Positions 17,981 through 26,957 of a stretch of 55,967 nt of DNA are shown in pieces. The first letter of the stretch is position 1; every line of letters starts with the position of its first letter. The stretch spans positions 1 to 55,967 of the forward strand of contig JADHYC010000007.1 in NCBI GenBank assembly GCA_016782645.1, in the 5' to 3' direction. The stretch is from Fidelibacterota bacterium (GTDB lineage: Bacteria; Fidelibacterota; UBA2242). The notes beneath the pieces are model-generated. The model was not told the DNA's origin, made no database searches, and saw only the letters and a list, made by a program, of their open reading frames with translations. A program made the position numbers and the translations under genes.

Positions 17981-18934
17981 TCAGGATTTATTTTTTTCCA
18001 TGTCCTTAAGAGCGGTTATCACCCTCAAAGTCACATTGTAATCTCCTTGCGTTGACTTTCCGGCAATTGCAGGAAATAGTCCCGATGGTAGTTGATTATC
18101 AATAAGCCAATTAACAGCCTTTTTGGATTTTGGATGATCATAAGTATCAGGAAGATTGGAAAGAGTTTCAACGAATCTTAAGGTACCTCCTCGAAATAGA
18201 CCGTTTTCTGTATAATCCACATAGAGATAATTCCAGGCATCGGGCTCAGGGAATAAGATTGTTGTATTAGATTCTAAAAAATTGTCTAATACAAACTTTG
18301 ATGCATTCTGGCAAGTGGACGATTTCCTCAATCTGGTATGGACACTGAATGCCTGACACACAAATAGAGTGGTCCATATACCGCTCTTTAAAGATTTTAC
18401 AGAAACATTTGAAGGAACCATGGAAGCTGACAGCCAACCACCATCTGGACGCTGTCTTTTAGCAATCCATCGAAAACCTTTTTCGACGAATGGGTTACCT
18501 GATAGTCCATATTTGACCAAAAGCCAAAGGGCAAAGCCGTGATGATGATATAATAAGGGGAATTTGCCGTCAGATTTTTGCATCTTAAGAAGAGTAATTA
18601 TCCCTTTTTGAATTGCGGGCATTTCCTTTGTGCAGCCAAAATCCAGAAGTTGAGCCATATTCTTCAACTGTTGCAGAAAAAGCATTGCTTTTCGTCTTTC
18701 TTCAATGATATACTTCTTGTCCAGTTTCCAGAGTCCATCAGGCTGCTGTGAATTTAATAGTTTCACACGAGGTTTATAGTTCTGGAATTCCTGCTGAAGT
18801 TTGGATAATAACTCAGTTTCTTCCGGAAAAAAACGCTCTGCTATAGCATACCTAACTGGTAAAGGAGCCTTTTTTAGAAGTATAGGAATAGGATCAATTT
18901 TCAGCAGTTTCAACCAATTATTTATTTTTGACAT
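17981..18934 (-). CDS. Prenyltransferase/squalene-oxidase-repeat (alpha-alpha toroid) protein
   Basis: 317 aa of unrecognised specific function. It has repeats of the toroid type: QQPDGLWKLDKK, KSDGKFPLLYHHHGFALWLL, RQRPDGGWLSASM and DNQLPSGLFPAIAG. Such repeats build terpene cyclases and prenyltransferase beta subunits. The DxDD motif of squalene-hopene cyclase is not visible, and the protein is much shorter than those cyclases, so a cyclase role is unlikely. No signal peptide or membrane helix. It stands alone, 89 bp upstream of lon on the same strand. Confidence 0.7.
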   Translation of the reverse strand: MSKINNWLKLLKIDPIPILLKKAPLPVRYAIAERFFPEETELLSKLQQEFQNYKPRVKLLNSQQPDGLWKLDKKYIIEERRKAMLFLQQLKNMAQLLDFGCTKEMPAIQKGIITLLKMQKSDGKFPLLYHHHGFALWLLVKYGLSGNPFVEKGFRWIAKRQRPDGGWLSASMVPSNVSVKSLKSGIWTTLFVCQAFSVHTRLRKSSTCQNASKFVLDNFLESNTTILFPEPDAWNYLYVDYTENGLFRGGTLRFVETLSNLPDTYDHPKSKKAVNWLIDNQLPSGLFPAIAGKSTQGDYNVTLRVITALKDMEKNKS

Positions 18935-19300
18935 GTTTTCTCTTTTCTGTTATAAGATGCCAATGAATTTGTTGTAAAGTTTCCTATTTATGAATCTAAA
19001 TAAAAATTATGTACCTGTTATCGCTGTTCATTTATGATTTTTAAACTTCAAATTGAAATATTAATCACTCTGTAAGTGGTAACTTTTTTATATGGTTGGT
19101 GATGATTGTTGAAAGTTATTTTAGCAGAAGAACTCTGAGGCAAACATTCAGTAGTTGAATAGACTATTGGGCTCGGTCGCATATCGGAAAAATCGATTCT
19201 AAATAACATAATAAACGGACTGTAATATCATTTTTATGTACTTTAAATGCAAGTAATATTTACCCCATTTTAGCTTTCCAATGGGGTTTAGTCGTTGTTT
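18935..19300. other. Intergenic region with a short hairpin
   Basis: 366 bp without a credible gene. CCCCATT and AATGGGG near 19263-19287 form a 7-bp stem with a 10-base loop just past the end of the HAD gene. There is no T-run on the minus side, so it is a doubtful terminator. Confidence 0.45.
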
Positions 19301-19954
19301 TTATGAAATAAAGGCATCAATTATTTTTTTTATCTCATCGTATGATTTAGCAAAGTAATTAGCTGCTTTCAAGTCTTCTTCTGAAAGGCTACTAGTGAAT
19401 CCTATTGTTATTGCTCCTGCTGCAACCGCAGAATTTACACCGTTTATGGAGTCTTCTATAACAATTACTTGTTCGGGTTTAACATTCATTTTCTTACAAA
19501 TTTCTAAATAGGGAGCAGGATCAGGTTTACTCTTTTCAACGTCATCGGCTGTTATTATATATTCAAAATAATTTTTTACTTCTGTATTATTAAAAATCCA
19601 TTTTAAAATTAAACGAGGTGTTGAAGTAACCAATCCTATTTTATAGTTACCCTTAATATCTTCAAAGAATTCCTCAAAACCTGGCAGATACATCAGGTTA
19701 TGTTTAATTTCATCCATGTAAAGTTCTCTGCTTCTATTTCGGAGTTCTTCCGATTGAGCAGAGATGCCATATTTTTCAAATGCTAATTTGAAAAATCCCA
19801 CCTCAGATAATCCTTTGAAGTATTTCCAGTCTTCGGAAGGAATTGTAACACCATATTCAACAAAAAATTTCTCTTCTGCTTTCCTGTAAAGTGGTTCGGA
19901 ATCCACAACCACACCGTCAAAGTCAAAAACAATAGCCTGAATTTTCTGTTTCAT
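19301..19954 (-). CDS. HAD-superfamily hydrolase, beta-phosphoglucomutase-like
   Basis: 217 aa. The first motif FDFDGVVVDSEPLY carries the nucleophile Asp and the acid/base Asp two residues later; TSTPR is motif II, and KPDPAPYLEICKKM and VIEDSINGVNSAVAAG are motifs III/IV. An alpha-helical cap between motifs I and II makes it subfamily IA, like beta-phosphoglucomutase, phosphatase YniC and 2-deoxyglucose-6-phosphatase. The substrate is probably a small phosphorylated sugar; neighbours do not help. Confidence 0.88.
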   Translation of the reverse strand: MKQKIQAIVFDFDGVVVDSEPLYRKAEEKFFVEYGVTIPSEDWKYFKGLSEVGFFKLAFEKYGISAQSEELRNRSRELYMDEIKHNLMYLPGFEEFFEDIKGNYKIGLVTSTPRLILKWIFNNTEVKNYFEYIITADDVEKSKPDPAPYLEICKKMNVKPEQVIVIEDSINGVNSAVAAGAITIGFTSSLSEEDLKAANYFAKSYDEIKKIIDAFIS

Positions 19955-19990
19955 GTCTTCCTTTCTTGATATATTTAGCCTGATTTATTC

Positions 19991-20114
19991 ACCTGCCAGC
20001 CCTTCATCGATTTTGTCGGGGTCGGGAGCAGGCTGGTAAGCTTAATACCGATATTGAATTCGCTGAACAGGTCCGTCTACTCCCGATAAATCGGGATACG
20101 CCGGACAGGCAGGT
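19991..20114. repeat. Nested palindromic repeat element, about 124 bp
   Basis: The outer arms ACCTGCC (19991-19997) and GGCAGGT (20108-20114) are perfect inverted copies. Inside are CCAGCC/GGCTGG (19996-20001, 20031-20036) and GTCCG/CGGAC enclosing the perfect hairpin TCCCGAT-AA-ATCGGGA (20081-20096). The whole folds into a branched structure. It looks like a REP/MITE-type non-coding element. It shares CCTGCC wording with repeats at 15.2 and 55.7 kb. Confidence 0.65.
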
Positions 20115-20324
20115 AAATATTAGAATTATGCTGTCCATGCATAAATTTTCTTTTAATAGAGTTTTCATATTACTAATAATTTATGAGTCGTATTTTAAGT
20201 AGATTCACTCATAAGTTATTAAATATTTTATATCTCTGTTCCAAAGGTTCGGGATGATCTCTGCAGAGAATGATCCAAGTTAATTAGACTCGTAAATAAT
20301 ATTCAAATTCCATCATTATTTTCT

Positions 20325-20780
20325 TTATTTAAATCCCCAAACTTCTTCCATATCTGTTATTGCGGGATCATCATAACGTTTTAATGTATTTATCCATTCA
20401 GACATATTATCATTGATTGTTATCTTCAGATATTCTAATTCTTTTTTATCAATTCTGCCTATTTCTTGCATGAATGTATAAAATTTCTTCAAACTCGAGG
20501 CGTTACCCTTTATTGATGATTCACTTGCCCACATTGCTTTTCTAATAAACCAGTAACCAAGAAACATATTAATAAAAGATACTCCCTCTTCAGGTTCCCT
20601 CGTATCATCGTATAATAAATATTCATTTATATAAAAATCAATGTTTCCAACATGCTTGTTGATTGTTTTTAACCCCAATTTTCCCTTGACTAACCAGTCT
20701 TCAAATTTAGATAACAGCTTCTCATTCGCTTTCCGTATTTTCTCACAATCCTTCTCATATTCTTCATAATCAATTGACAT
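20325..20780 (-). CDS. Stand-alone integrase core-binding-domain-like protein
   Basis: 151 aa, all-helical and acidic. It starts MSIDYEEYEKDCEKIRKANE, followed by FEDWLVKGKLGLKTINKHVG, which resembles the SAM-like N-terminal core-binding domain of tyrosine recombinases; WFIRKAMWASESSIKGNASS and LKKFYTFMQEIG continue that fold. No catalytic domain (R-HxxR-Y) follows. I recall similar stand-alone proteins in other bacteria and archaea but no function. Palindromic repeats lie on its 3' side. Confidence 0.6.
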   Translation of the reverse strand: MSIDYEEYEKDCEKIRKANEKLLSKFEDWLVKGKLGLKTINKHVGNIDFYINEYLLYDDTREPEEGVSFINMFLGYWFIRKAMWASESSIKGNASSLKKFYTFMQEIGRIDKKELEYLKITINDNMSEWINTLKRYDDPAITDMEEVWGFK

Positions 20781-20951
20781 ATTTTACTCCATAATAATAA
20801 AATATTTTAGAATTTTTACTATTTAAAGAATTTAGAGTTCTTCAAAATAATGTTCATCTATCATTTCTCTTAAACTATGAAATGCTTTGTAAAAATTACA
20901 CATCTTTCTATTTGAATTAGTTTGAGCGTATTCAAACGGGTTTTAATAGCG

Positions 20952-22367
20952 TTAAATAATAAATCCTAAAACCACATACAGTACAAAAGCCAGTCCGGCA
21001 CTAATCAGTGCATAAGGTAATTGTGTATTGACATGGTCTATATGATCGCAGGCTGATGCCATTGAAGCCACCATTGTTGTATCTGAAATCGGTGAGCAGT
21101 GATCGCCAAAAACCCCACCTCCGAGAACAGCTGAAACTACCAGAGGTAGATTTACATCCAGAGTATTTACAAGGGGGATAGCCAGCGGGATCATTAGAGC
21201 GAATGTTCCAAAGCTTGTTCCGGTTGAGAACGCAATAAATGCCGATACAGCAAAAACTAATGCAGGTACTAACCCCGGATTAAGAAAAGACGAAGTTACT
21301 TTTGCAACATACACTCCAGTCCCTAATCCTCTGCATGTATTGCCTAGCGAAAATGCCAACATCATCAGGAGCGCAAGAGATATCATTCCTCCCGCTCCTT
21401 TAAGTATCATGTCCATTATCTCTTTCATAGACATCAATCTCTGGAAGCGATACATTACACCCGCAACAGCTATTGCCAACGTCACCGACCAAAAAACAGC
21501 AGTTGAGCCTGAACCGTGGGTTATATCACCTTTTCCGGTTATTATCAATGCAATAGGCATAGCAATGCTCATAATAACTACTGGAACGACCAGGTTTCGC
21601 GCCAAATGTTTCTTCTCTTCAATTGGATGCATCTCAATGACAGTTTCATCCATAAGCGGAACCGCTCCATCTCTGAGCAACTTTCCTTCCTTTACTACAC
21701 GATTTTCAGCCTTTTTCATTGCGCCAAGATCCAATTTGAAGAGTGCAATAAGTAATACCATAAATACAGCAACTATAGAATAAAAATTCATAGGAATTGA
21801 CTGAAGCAATGCCTTTGTCGGTTCCGCAATACCTTGAGATGAAAGTAGTCCAATTATAAAGGCGCCCCATGCGTTTAGTGGAATTAACATACAAATCGGT
21901 GCTGAAGTAGAATCGGCAATGTACGCTAATTTTTCGCGTGAAATTTTCAATTTGTCGAATAGTGGGCGGCAGATAGCTCCGACTATTAGGATTTTTATAC
22001 TGGATTCAATAAAGATCACAATACCTATTATCCATGCTAAAAGCTGTGCACTCCTGCGGTCTTTTATCCATTTTCGGTCTAACAAGAAATTGACAAATCC
22101 GTTAACACCACCAGACCTCTGAGTTAAGGCAATCAAGCTGCCTACCATTGCGCTGAAAAGAATAATACGAGTATTATCAGCATCTTGAAAAACATTTACA
22201 AAAGAATTAAGTGTAGTGGCCAATCCACTAATTGGATTCCAATGTGATATGATAGTCCAGCCTATCCAGATACCAACTGCCAGAGAAATAAATACCTGCC
22301 TTGTTTTAATCGCTAAAATTATTGCTACAAGAGGAGGTAAAATTGATACCCAACCAATAGTTTCCAT
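20952..22367 (-). CDS. Na+/H+ antiporter, NhaC family
   Basis: 471 aa with about 11-12 membrane helices. The family exchanges sodium for protons (some members swap organic acids). GGVFGDHCSPISDTTMVASM near residue 425 is the NhaC hallmark, with STGTSFGTFALMIPLAIP before it. A cytoplasmic linker lies near residues 215-250. Helix 1 starts METIGWVSILPPLVAII. The upstream region holds a 20-bp-arm inverted repeat, and the gene stands alone. Confidence 0.9.
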   Translation of the reverse strand: METIGWVSILPPLVAIILAIKTRQVFISLAVGIWIGWTIISHWNPISGLATTLNSFVNVFQDADNTRIILFSAMVGSLIALTQRSGGVNGFVNFLLDRKWIKDRRSAQLLAWIIGIVIFIESSIKILIVGAICRPLFDKLKISREKLAYIADSTSAPICMLIPLNAWGAFIIGLLSSQGIAEPTKALLQSIPMNFYSIVAVFMVLLIALFKLDLGAMKKAENRVVKEGKLLRDGAVPLMDETVIEMHPIEEKKHLARNLVVPVVIMSIAMPIALIITGKGDITHGSGSTAVFWSVTLAIAVAGVMYRFQRLMSMKEIMDMILKGAGGMISLALLMMLAFSLGNTCRGLGTGVYVAKVTSSFLNPGLVPALVFAVSAFIAFSTGTSFGTFALMIPLAIPLVNTLDVNLPLVVSAVLGGGVFGDHCSPISDTTMVASMASACDHIDHVNTQLPYALISAGLAFVLYVVLGFII

Positions 22368-22407
22368 AGAATCCTGATGTTTTTAAAATCTAAATTTAGT
22401 ATGATTT

Positions 22408-22525
22408 ATGAGTCTGCTTAAGAAAGGTTGAAATTCGAAGTGTATTAAGCATAATATAAAAAATTCAGGAACTGTTTGCCAACGGTTTCTTTTCCTAATA
22501 GCTCACCTTTTTTAAGTAGACTCAT
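22408..22525. repeat. Long inverted repeat upstream of the antiporter gene
   Basis: ATGAGTCTGCTTAAGAAAGG (22408-22427) is the reverse complement, at about 18 of 20 positions, of CCTTTTTTAAGTAGACTCAT (22506-22525), with a 78-bp loop. It lies between the antiporter start and the end of the histidine kinase gene. A related TTTTAAGTAGATTCACTCAT occurs at 20190-20215, so the motif is dispersed. Confidence 0.6.
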
Positions 22526-22535
22526 TAATTAAATG

Positions 22536-24167
22536 TTAAGTATTTGAAGAAATTGGTATTTTTATATGGAATGTATTACCTATCCCAAGTTCACTTTCTA
22601 CATCGAATTTAACACCATAAGGGTCTAAAAACATATAAGTGTTAAAGAGACTTGTAAAATAGATCCTGGTTTTGTCAAATTTTTTTCCCATCGAAGTTTT
22701 CTCGGGATAAAAGAATGGTGTAAATACTTTGGACAAATCCTCTTTTGCTATCCCACATCCTGTATCGGAAATGTCTATATAGATATATTCTGCATCACTT
22801 CTGGTTTTTACTGTTATTTTTTTTTCTTTTGACTCTGACATAGAATCTATTGAGTATTGAATTATATTAAGTAATCCCTGTGAAAAATCGTTGTATAAAC
22901 CTTTTATTGAGGGTATACCCCTCCGAAAATAGTATTTTTTTTCTATTTGATGTTTAAAATAGTGGTCAGCTTCTAAAAAGCCCAGTTCTATTTTCAATAA
23001 ATCATTCAAATCAATAGATACTTTTCCAGATTTCCGTCCACTTTTGCTCTTCTTCATCAAATTGTCAACTATAGCTTCTATTTTTTTCCCGTGATAAATT
23101 ATCATATCGGGTTCTTTCAAATTGGGCATTTTTGTCTTTAACATTTGCGCTCGGCCCATTATGACTGTAAGAGGTTCTAAGATATTGTGAGCAATTCCTT
23201 CCGCAAAAAGTCCAAATGAAGATAGTCTCTGCTGTTTTAGTAAACCAATTTCCAGTTCTCTTTGATGCTGTTCTAATTTTTTTTTCTCTGTTATGTCACT
23301 TATAACGGCGAAAGTTGCTGGTGCACCTTTGTAATCTATTATCGTTACATTCGCTTCAACATCGATAACCGTTCCATTCTTTTTCTTAAATGTAGTTTCA
23401 TATCTGGCAGGAACATGTTCACCTCTATCTCTTCGCTTGCCCCTTTCATTAATAATCTCTACGCCTTTTTTTGTAAAAACTTCTCGATAGTCTTTCATGA
23501 TTAGTTCTTCATGAGTGTACCCCAGCATTTCAGCAAATTTTTTATTAATGAAGATAAGTTTATCTCTCTGACTAATTACAATTCCATCATTAACATTTTC
23601 TACTAATAAACGATACTTCTCCTCTGATTCACGAAGAACCTTTTCGGTATTTTTACGCTCTAAACTATTTACAAATATATTAGCAACAATTTTCAGTAGA
23701 TCGATTTCCTTTTCTAGCCATTCTCTTTTCCTTTTCAAAGAAGCAAAACCCAAAAACCCAGCCAATTCGCTTCTATAGATCATTGGAACTACGATAAGAG
23801 ACTTGATTCCGCTTTGTATTAAATATTCTTTTTCTCTGAATGCTTCGGAAGGTAGGTCATTAAGACCTTGAAATAGAATGACTTCAAATTTGAATAATTT
23901 ATCTTGCCACAAGGGTAATTCTTTTAAGGGAAAATTTTGCAGGTTCTCTATTTGAGGTTCAATACCGTCGGCACACCATTCGTGAGTATTAGTCATCATT
24001 TTTTTATCACTGGAAAGTGCAAATAGAAAGCTTCTGTCAACTTTAGTAAATTTGCCAAATCTTTTCAGGGCATCATTTATTTTATTATCAATTTTCTCTA
24101 GTGGGAGATTAATGAGTTGTGTTGAAATATCTACTATTAGTCTTTCGAGTTCTATCATTTTTACCAC
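22536..24167 (-). CDS. GAF-PAS sensor histidine kinase with altered N-box
   Basis: 543 aa with no membrane helix, so a cytoplasmic sensor. Residues ~12-165 form a GAF domain; ~175-295 a PAS domain (YRLLVENVNDGIVISQ, FAEMLGYTHEEL) with PAC tail. The DHp helix has H327 in GIAHNILEPLTVI. The ATPase domain keeps DTGCGI and a late GIGNTFHI, but the N-box reads LLNIIQYSIDSM, where Tyr438 stands in for the usual Mg-binding Asn of NxxxNAxDA. No response regulator lies beside it. Kinase activity may be altered or lost. Confidence 0.88.
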   Translation of the reverse strand: MVKMIELERLIVDISTQLINLPLEKIDNKINDALKRFGKFTKVDRSFLFALSSDKKMMTNTHEWCADGIEPQIENLQNFPLKELPLWQDKLFKFEVILFQGLNDLPSEAFREKEYLIQSGIKSLIVVPMIYRSELAGFLGFASLKRKREWLEKEIDLLKIVANIFVNSLERKNTEKVLRESEEKYRLLVENVNDGIVISQRDKLIFINKKFAEMLGYTHEELIMKDYREVFTKKGVEIINERGKRRDRGEHVPARYETTFKKKNGTVIDVEANVTIIDYKGAPATFAVISDITEKKKLEQHQRELEIGLLKQQRLSSFGLFAEGIAHNILEPLTVIMGRAQMLKTKMPNLKEPDMIIYHGKKIEAIVDNLMKKSKSGRKSGKVSIDLNDLLKIELGFLEADHYFKHQIEKKYYFRRGIPSIKGLYNDFSQGLLNIIQYSIDSMSESKEKKITVKTRSDAEYIYIDISDTGCGIAKEDLSKVFTPFFYPEKTSMGKKFDKTRIYFTSLFNTYMFLDPYGVKFDVESELGIGNTFHIKIPISSNT

Positions 24168-24563
24168 CGTTTATATATTTGTATCCTTTTAAAAGTATTG
24201 ATTTACTTTAAAATATGCAAATCTAAATATTCATATTATTCAGAATTGGTTTGTAAGATCAGCTATTTGGGTATCACTTGAATATTTAATGGGGATAAAA
24301 GTTTTAGACGAATTTCTACAATCTCCTATATACGAGTGATTTACAGGGGGAATTACCTGTTGATTTACAAAACAGATAAAAGATTTACTACTTTCTCTAT
24401 TTAGTATTTTTAAGTTCCGTTAGGAGCTTACTTCTAATGAAGATGTTATCTATTCAGGGGTAGGCTCCTGACACAACCTCAAAAGTAAAAATGGGATTTT
24501 TTCTTAGTTGGATTTTTTACAAGTCGTTCCTTTTTACGGATAATTCATTAGCAATCCGCGTAC
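24168..24563. other. Intergenic region with a 13-bp-stem inverted repeat
   Basis: 396 bp without a credible gene. GTTAGGAGCTTAC (near 24419-24431) and GTAGGCTCCTGAC (near 24461-24473) pair over 13 positions allowing G-U. No T-run follows on the minus strand. GTTCCGTTAGGAGC-like wording is typical of dispersed non-coding repeats. I see nothing else. Confidence 0.5.
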
Positions 24564-25169
24564 TCAGATTTGGAACCCCTCTGATCGGAGAAAAGTTTTG
24601 AGCTTGTCACATTCTGTAAATTTAAAACCTTTTATTCCTACTTTTTTTGCTCCTAAGACATTTTCTTCAAGATCGTCAATGAGTAAAGAATTCTCTGGAG
24701 AGGTATTGGATTGTTTGAGAGCTTTATGATATATTTCTGGTTCCGGTTTGCAATATCCGGCTTCAAATGAAAGCACTGCCCCATCAAGATTTCGAAGAAT
24801 ATCATATTTTCCCTCTATCGCTCTAATATGTATAGCATCAGTGTTTGATAATAAAAATATTTTTGCTTTTCCCTTCAATTTTGTGAGAAGATTCAAAACT
24901 GGTTTATTGGGCTTAAAAGAAACTTCCCAAATTTTTACCAATTTTTCCAGAGTGACAGTTTTGGGCATACGATATTTTTCACGGAGAAGGTTTATATATT
25001 CATCTATGCTATATTTACCTTTTTCGAAATCCTTTTCTAAACTGGAATTCGCTACTTCTGTTATTGTTCGTATATCAAGACCGGTTATCTCTGCTATTTT
25101 CTTAAAAGCTAGAGATTTATCCACATTTACCAGGACATTACCAAGGTCAAAGAAAATTGTGTTTATCAT
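24564..25169 (-). CDS. HAD-superfamily hydrolase, subfamily IA
   Basis: 201 aa. FFDLGNVLVNVDKS carries the nucleophile Asp, but the second catalytic Asp of the DxD pair is replaced by a DLG pattern, as in epoxide-hydrolase-like/YihX-type HADs. LLSNTDAIH is motif II, KPEPEIYHKAL and LLIDDLEENVLGAKKVG are motifs III/IV. YihX-like members act on alpha-glucose-1-phosphate; this is a family hint only. It follows the asparaginase gene by 67 bp on the same strand. Confidence 0.85.
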   Translation of the reverse strand: MINTIFFDLGNVLVNVDKSLAFKKIAEITGLDIRTITEVANSSLEKDFEKGKYSIDEYINLLREKYRMPKTVTLEKLVKIWEVSFKPNKPVLNLLTKLKGKAKIFLLSNTDAIHIRAIEGKYDILRNLDGAVLSFEAGYCKPEPEIYHKALKQSNTSPENSLLIDDLEENVLGAKKVGIKGFKFTECDKLKTFLRSEGFQI

Positions 25170-25236
25170 AAAATCGAATTTAGAATTAGAGTGCTAACTA
25201 TTATTGAAGAATGTATTTTAGTGATATATTTAATAT

Positions 25237-26229
25237 TTATTCGTTCTCTTCTAGAACGATTTCAGTTACAATTTTTCCAGTTTCAGTATCGGAATTGTTT
25301 TTAAGCACAGGACAGTGATAATTGTTGAGTTTTTCGAGAGTTTCCTCATCTATGAGTTTCAAATGCTTCATTATTGCGACAGCCATGGAATCAGCAGCCT
25401 GCTTATTACCGCTTAATACTTTCATTGCAATTCCAATGTATCTTCCATCTTCGGTTCTAACTCCTATTCCTCGCACGCCTGCGGAACCAATTTTAGAAAT
25501 TCCTTTACCACTTGTAACAGTAGTAAAATCGGTGTCAAACCTATTTCTTCCAGCAATATGTTTTGGATGCAAGCACATAATGTGAACGATCTTACGTAAA
25601 TATTCATCCGATCCTTCAACAAGTTTTTTATACATAAGCGCAATGTTTTTTAGCGGCAAAAAGAAAGTTGGTACATTACAGCTATCTATCGCTATAGGGA
25701 TTTTATCCTTTTCGGAATAATATTTTATCTTCTCAATAATTTTTATCTGTACCGGATGATTGGAACTGGTATAATTATTATGTGCAACATCCAATGCTTT
25801 AGATAAAGCTATCATACAGGTGTGTTTACCAGAGCAAGTGTTGTAAATGGCAGTGGTGCGCCGCCCTTTTAAAATCATCTGTTCGTAACTCAGTCTATCC
25901 AGAGGTGGTTGTATACCACAGACTAGATCATCAATTTTTACGCCGATTTTATTTAAAATATTTGAAACTGCTTCGACATGATAGGGCTCACCATTATGCG
26001 AAGAGCACATGACAGCTATTTCTTCGTCATTGAGATTGAATTTTTCCATAGCTCCAGATTCTAATAGAGGAACAACCTGAAACGGGTTTGCTGTTGATCT
26101 GATATAAACAGGATATTCTGAATCTCCTGCAGAAAAAAGTACATCACCTTTTTCATCTACTGCTACAGCATAACCTATGTGAAAATTCTCGACTATAGAA
26201 CTTCTATAAAGTTTCGTTACCAATATCAT
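25237..26229 (-). CDS. Asparaginase (PF06089 / L-asparaginase II type)
   Basis: 330 aa. It belongs to the thermolabile Rhizobium-type L-asparaginase family, unrelated to the bacterial type I/II enzymes. Conserved blocks are VYIRSTANPFQVVPLLESGA, MCSSHNGEPYHVEAV, CGIQPPLD, YNTCSGKHTCMIAL and GVRGIGVRTEDGRYIGIAMK. STAKPFQ is the usual form of the first block; here the Lys is Asn (TANPFQ). SGKHxxM supplies the proposed catalytic Ser/Lys. It lies 14 bp after the PdxJ-like gene, so the two are probably one transcript. Confidence 0.88.
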   Translation of the reverse strand: MILVTKLYRSSIVENFHIGYAVAVDEKGDVLFSAGDSEYPVYIRSTANPFQVVPLLESGAMEKFNLNDEEIAVMCSSHNGEPYHVEAVSNILNKIGVKIDDLVCGIQPPLDRLSYEQMILKGRRTTAIYNTCSGKHTCMIALSKALDVAHNNYTSSNHPVQIKIIEKIKYYSEKDKIPIAIDSCNVPTFFLPLKNIALMYKKLVEGSDEYLRKIVHIMCLHPKHIAGRNRFDTDFTTVTSGKGISKIGSAGVRGIGVRTEDGRYIGIAMKVLSGNKQAADSMAVAIMKHLKLIDEETLEKLNNYHCPVLKNNSDTETGKIVTEIVLEENE

Positions 26230-26243
26230 AAAATCATTCTCCC

Positions 26244-26942
26244 TTAATTTTTCTCAACTAGTTCCATTAATTCTCTCAATGCACTTTCAAAACCTGTTAT
26301 TAAAGATTGTGATAATAGGGCTTTACCCACAGATAGAAATTCTACATCAACAACTTCATTCAATTCAGCAATTATACGTCGGTTTAAATCTCCACCAATA
26401 GAAACTCTCAAATTATTCTTTATTGCGATGCGTATTGTATGAGTTATCTTCTCTAAAACAACTAGAAAACCTTTATGGGTTTCTTCTTTTGAGAGTTCAT
26501 TTGTAGCAATCTCTACCTCATCAACACCCAGCTGATAGGCTTCTTTTAATAGTTTTATCTTTGGTTTGATTCTAAGTGCAAGTCCCAAATCCTGACTATT
26601 TAAAATAGTATTAACAAGTACTTTTATCTCTTTTGAGTGAATCTCAATTGTATTATCTGCAGATTCCGGATTAATAATTGTTATCATGTCTGGTTTAATT
26701 GGTAAAACTTTTTGAACTGTCTCAGTATCTGCAGGGACTCTGACATTCAGACGACATCCGGTCATTGATCTTAGAGTAGAAATGTCAGTAACCAGATTTA
26801 CGTTTTTTCTATACGTGAAACTTACTCCAGCTACTCCAATAGATTCCACATAGCTTAGAAGATTCAATGGATTGGTAAGAGGAGCATGTACTAATTCCTC
26901 TAAAGAAATAAATGGATCTAAGTTAACTTCGAGATAAGGCAT
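26244..26942 (-). CDS. PdxJ-like protein lacking catalytic residues
   Basis: 232 aa that aligns along its whole length with pyridoxine 5'-phosphate synthase: LEVNLDPF for LGVNIDHI, ESIGVAGVSFTYRKN for EQAGADGITVHLRED, RLNVRVPADTETV for MNLEMAVTEEM, RVSIGGDLNR for KVNAGHGLTY, and LSVGKALLSQSLITGFESAL for LNIGHAIIGRAVMTGLKDAV. The catalytic His45, Glu72 and His193 positions of E. coli PdxJ read Tyr/Lys region, Arg and Gly/Asp here, and the DHxxxxR phosphate signature is missing. It is thus a PdxJ paralogue without the known chemistry. It sits between a polysaccharide deacetylase gene and an asparaginase gene, 14-15 bp from each. Confidence 0.75.
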   Translation of the reverse strand: MPYLEVNLDPFISLEELVHAPLTNPLNLLSYVESIGVAGVSFTYRKNVNLVTDISTLRSMTGCRLNVRVPADTETVQKVLPIKPDMITIINPESADNTIEIHSKEIKVLVNTILNSQDLGLALRIKPKIKLLKEAYQLGVDEVEIATNELSKEETHKGFLVVLEKITHTIRIAIKNNLRVSIGGDLNRRIIAELNEVVDVEFLSVGKALLSQSLITGFESALRELMELVEKN

Positions 26943-26957
26943 ATCTTTTTACTCTAT

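Noticed and set aside
19263-19287. Intrinsic terminator for the HAD gene
   Set aside because: The 7-bp hairpin lacks a T-run on the minus strand.
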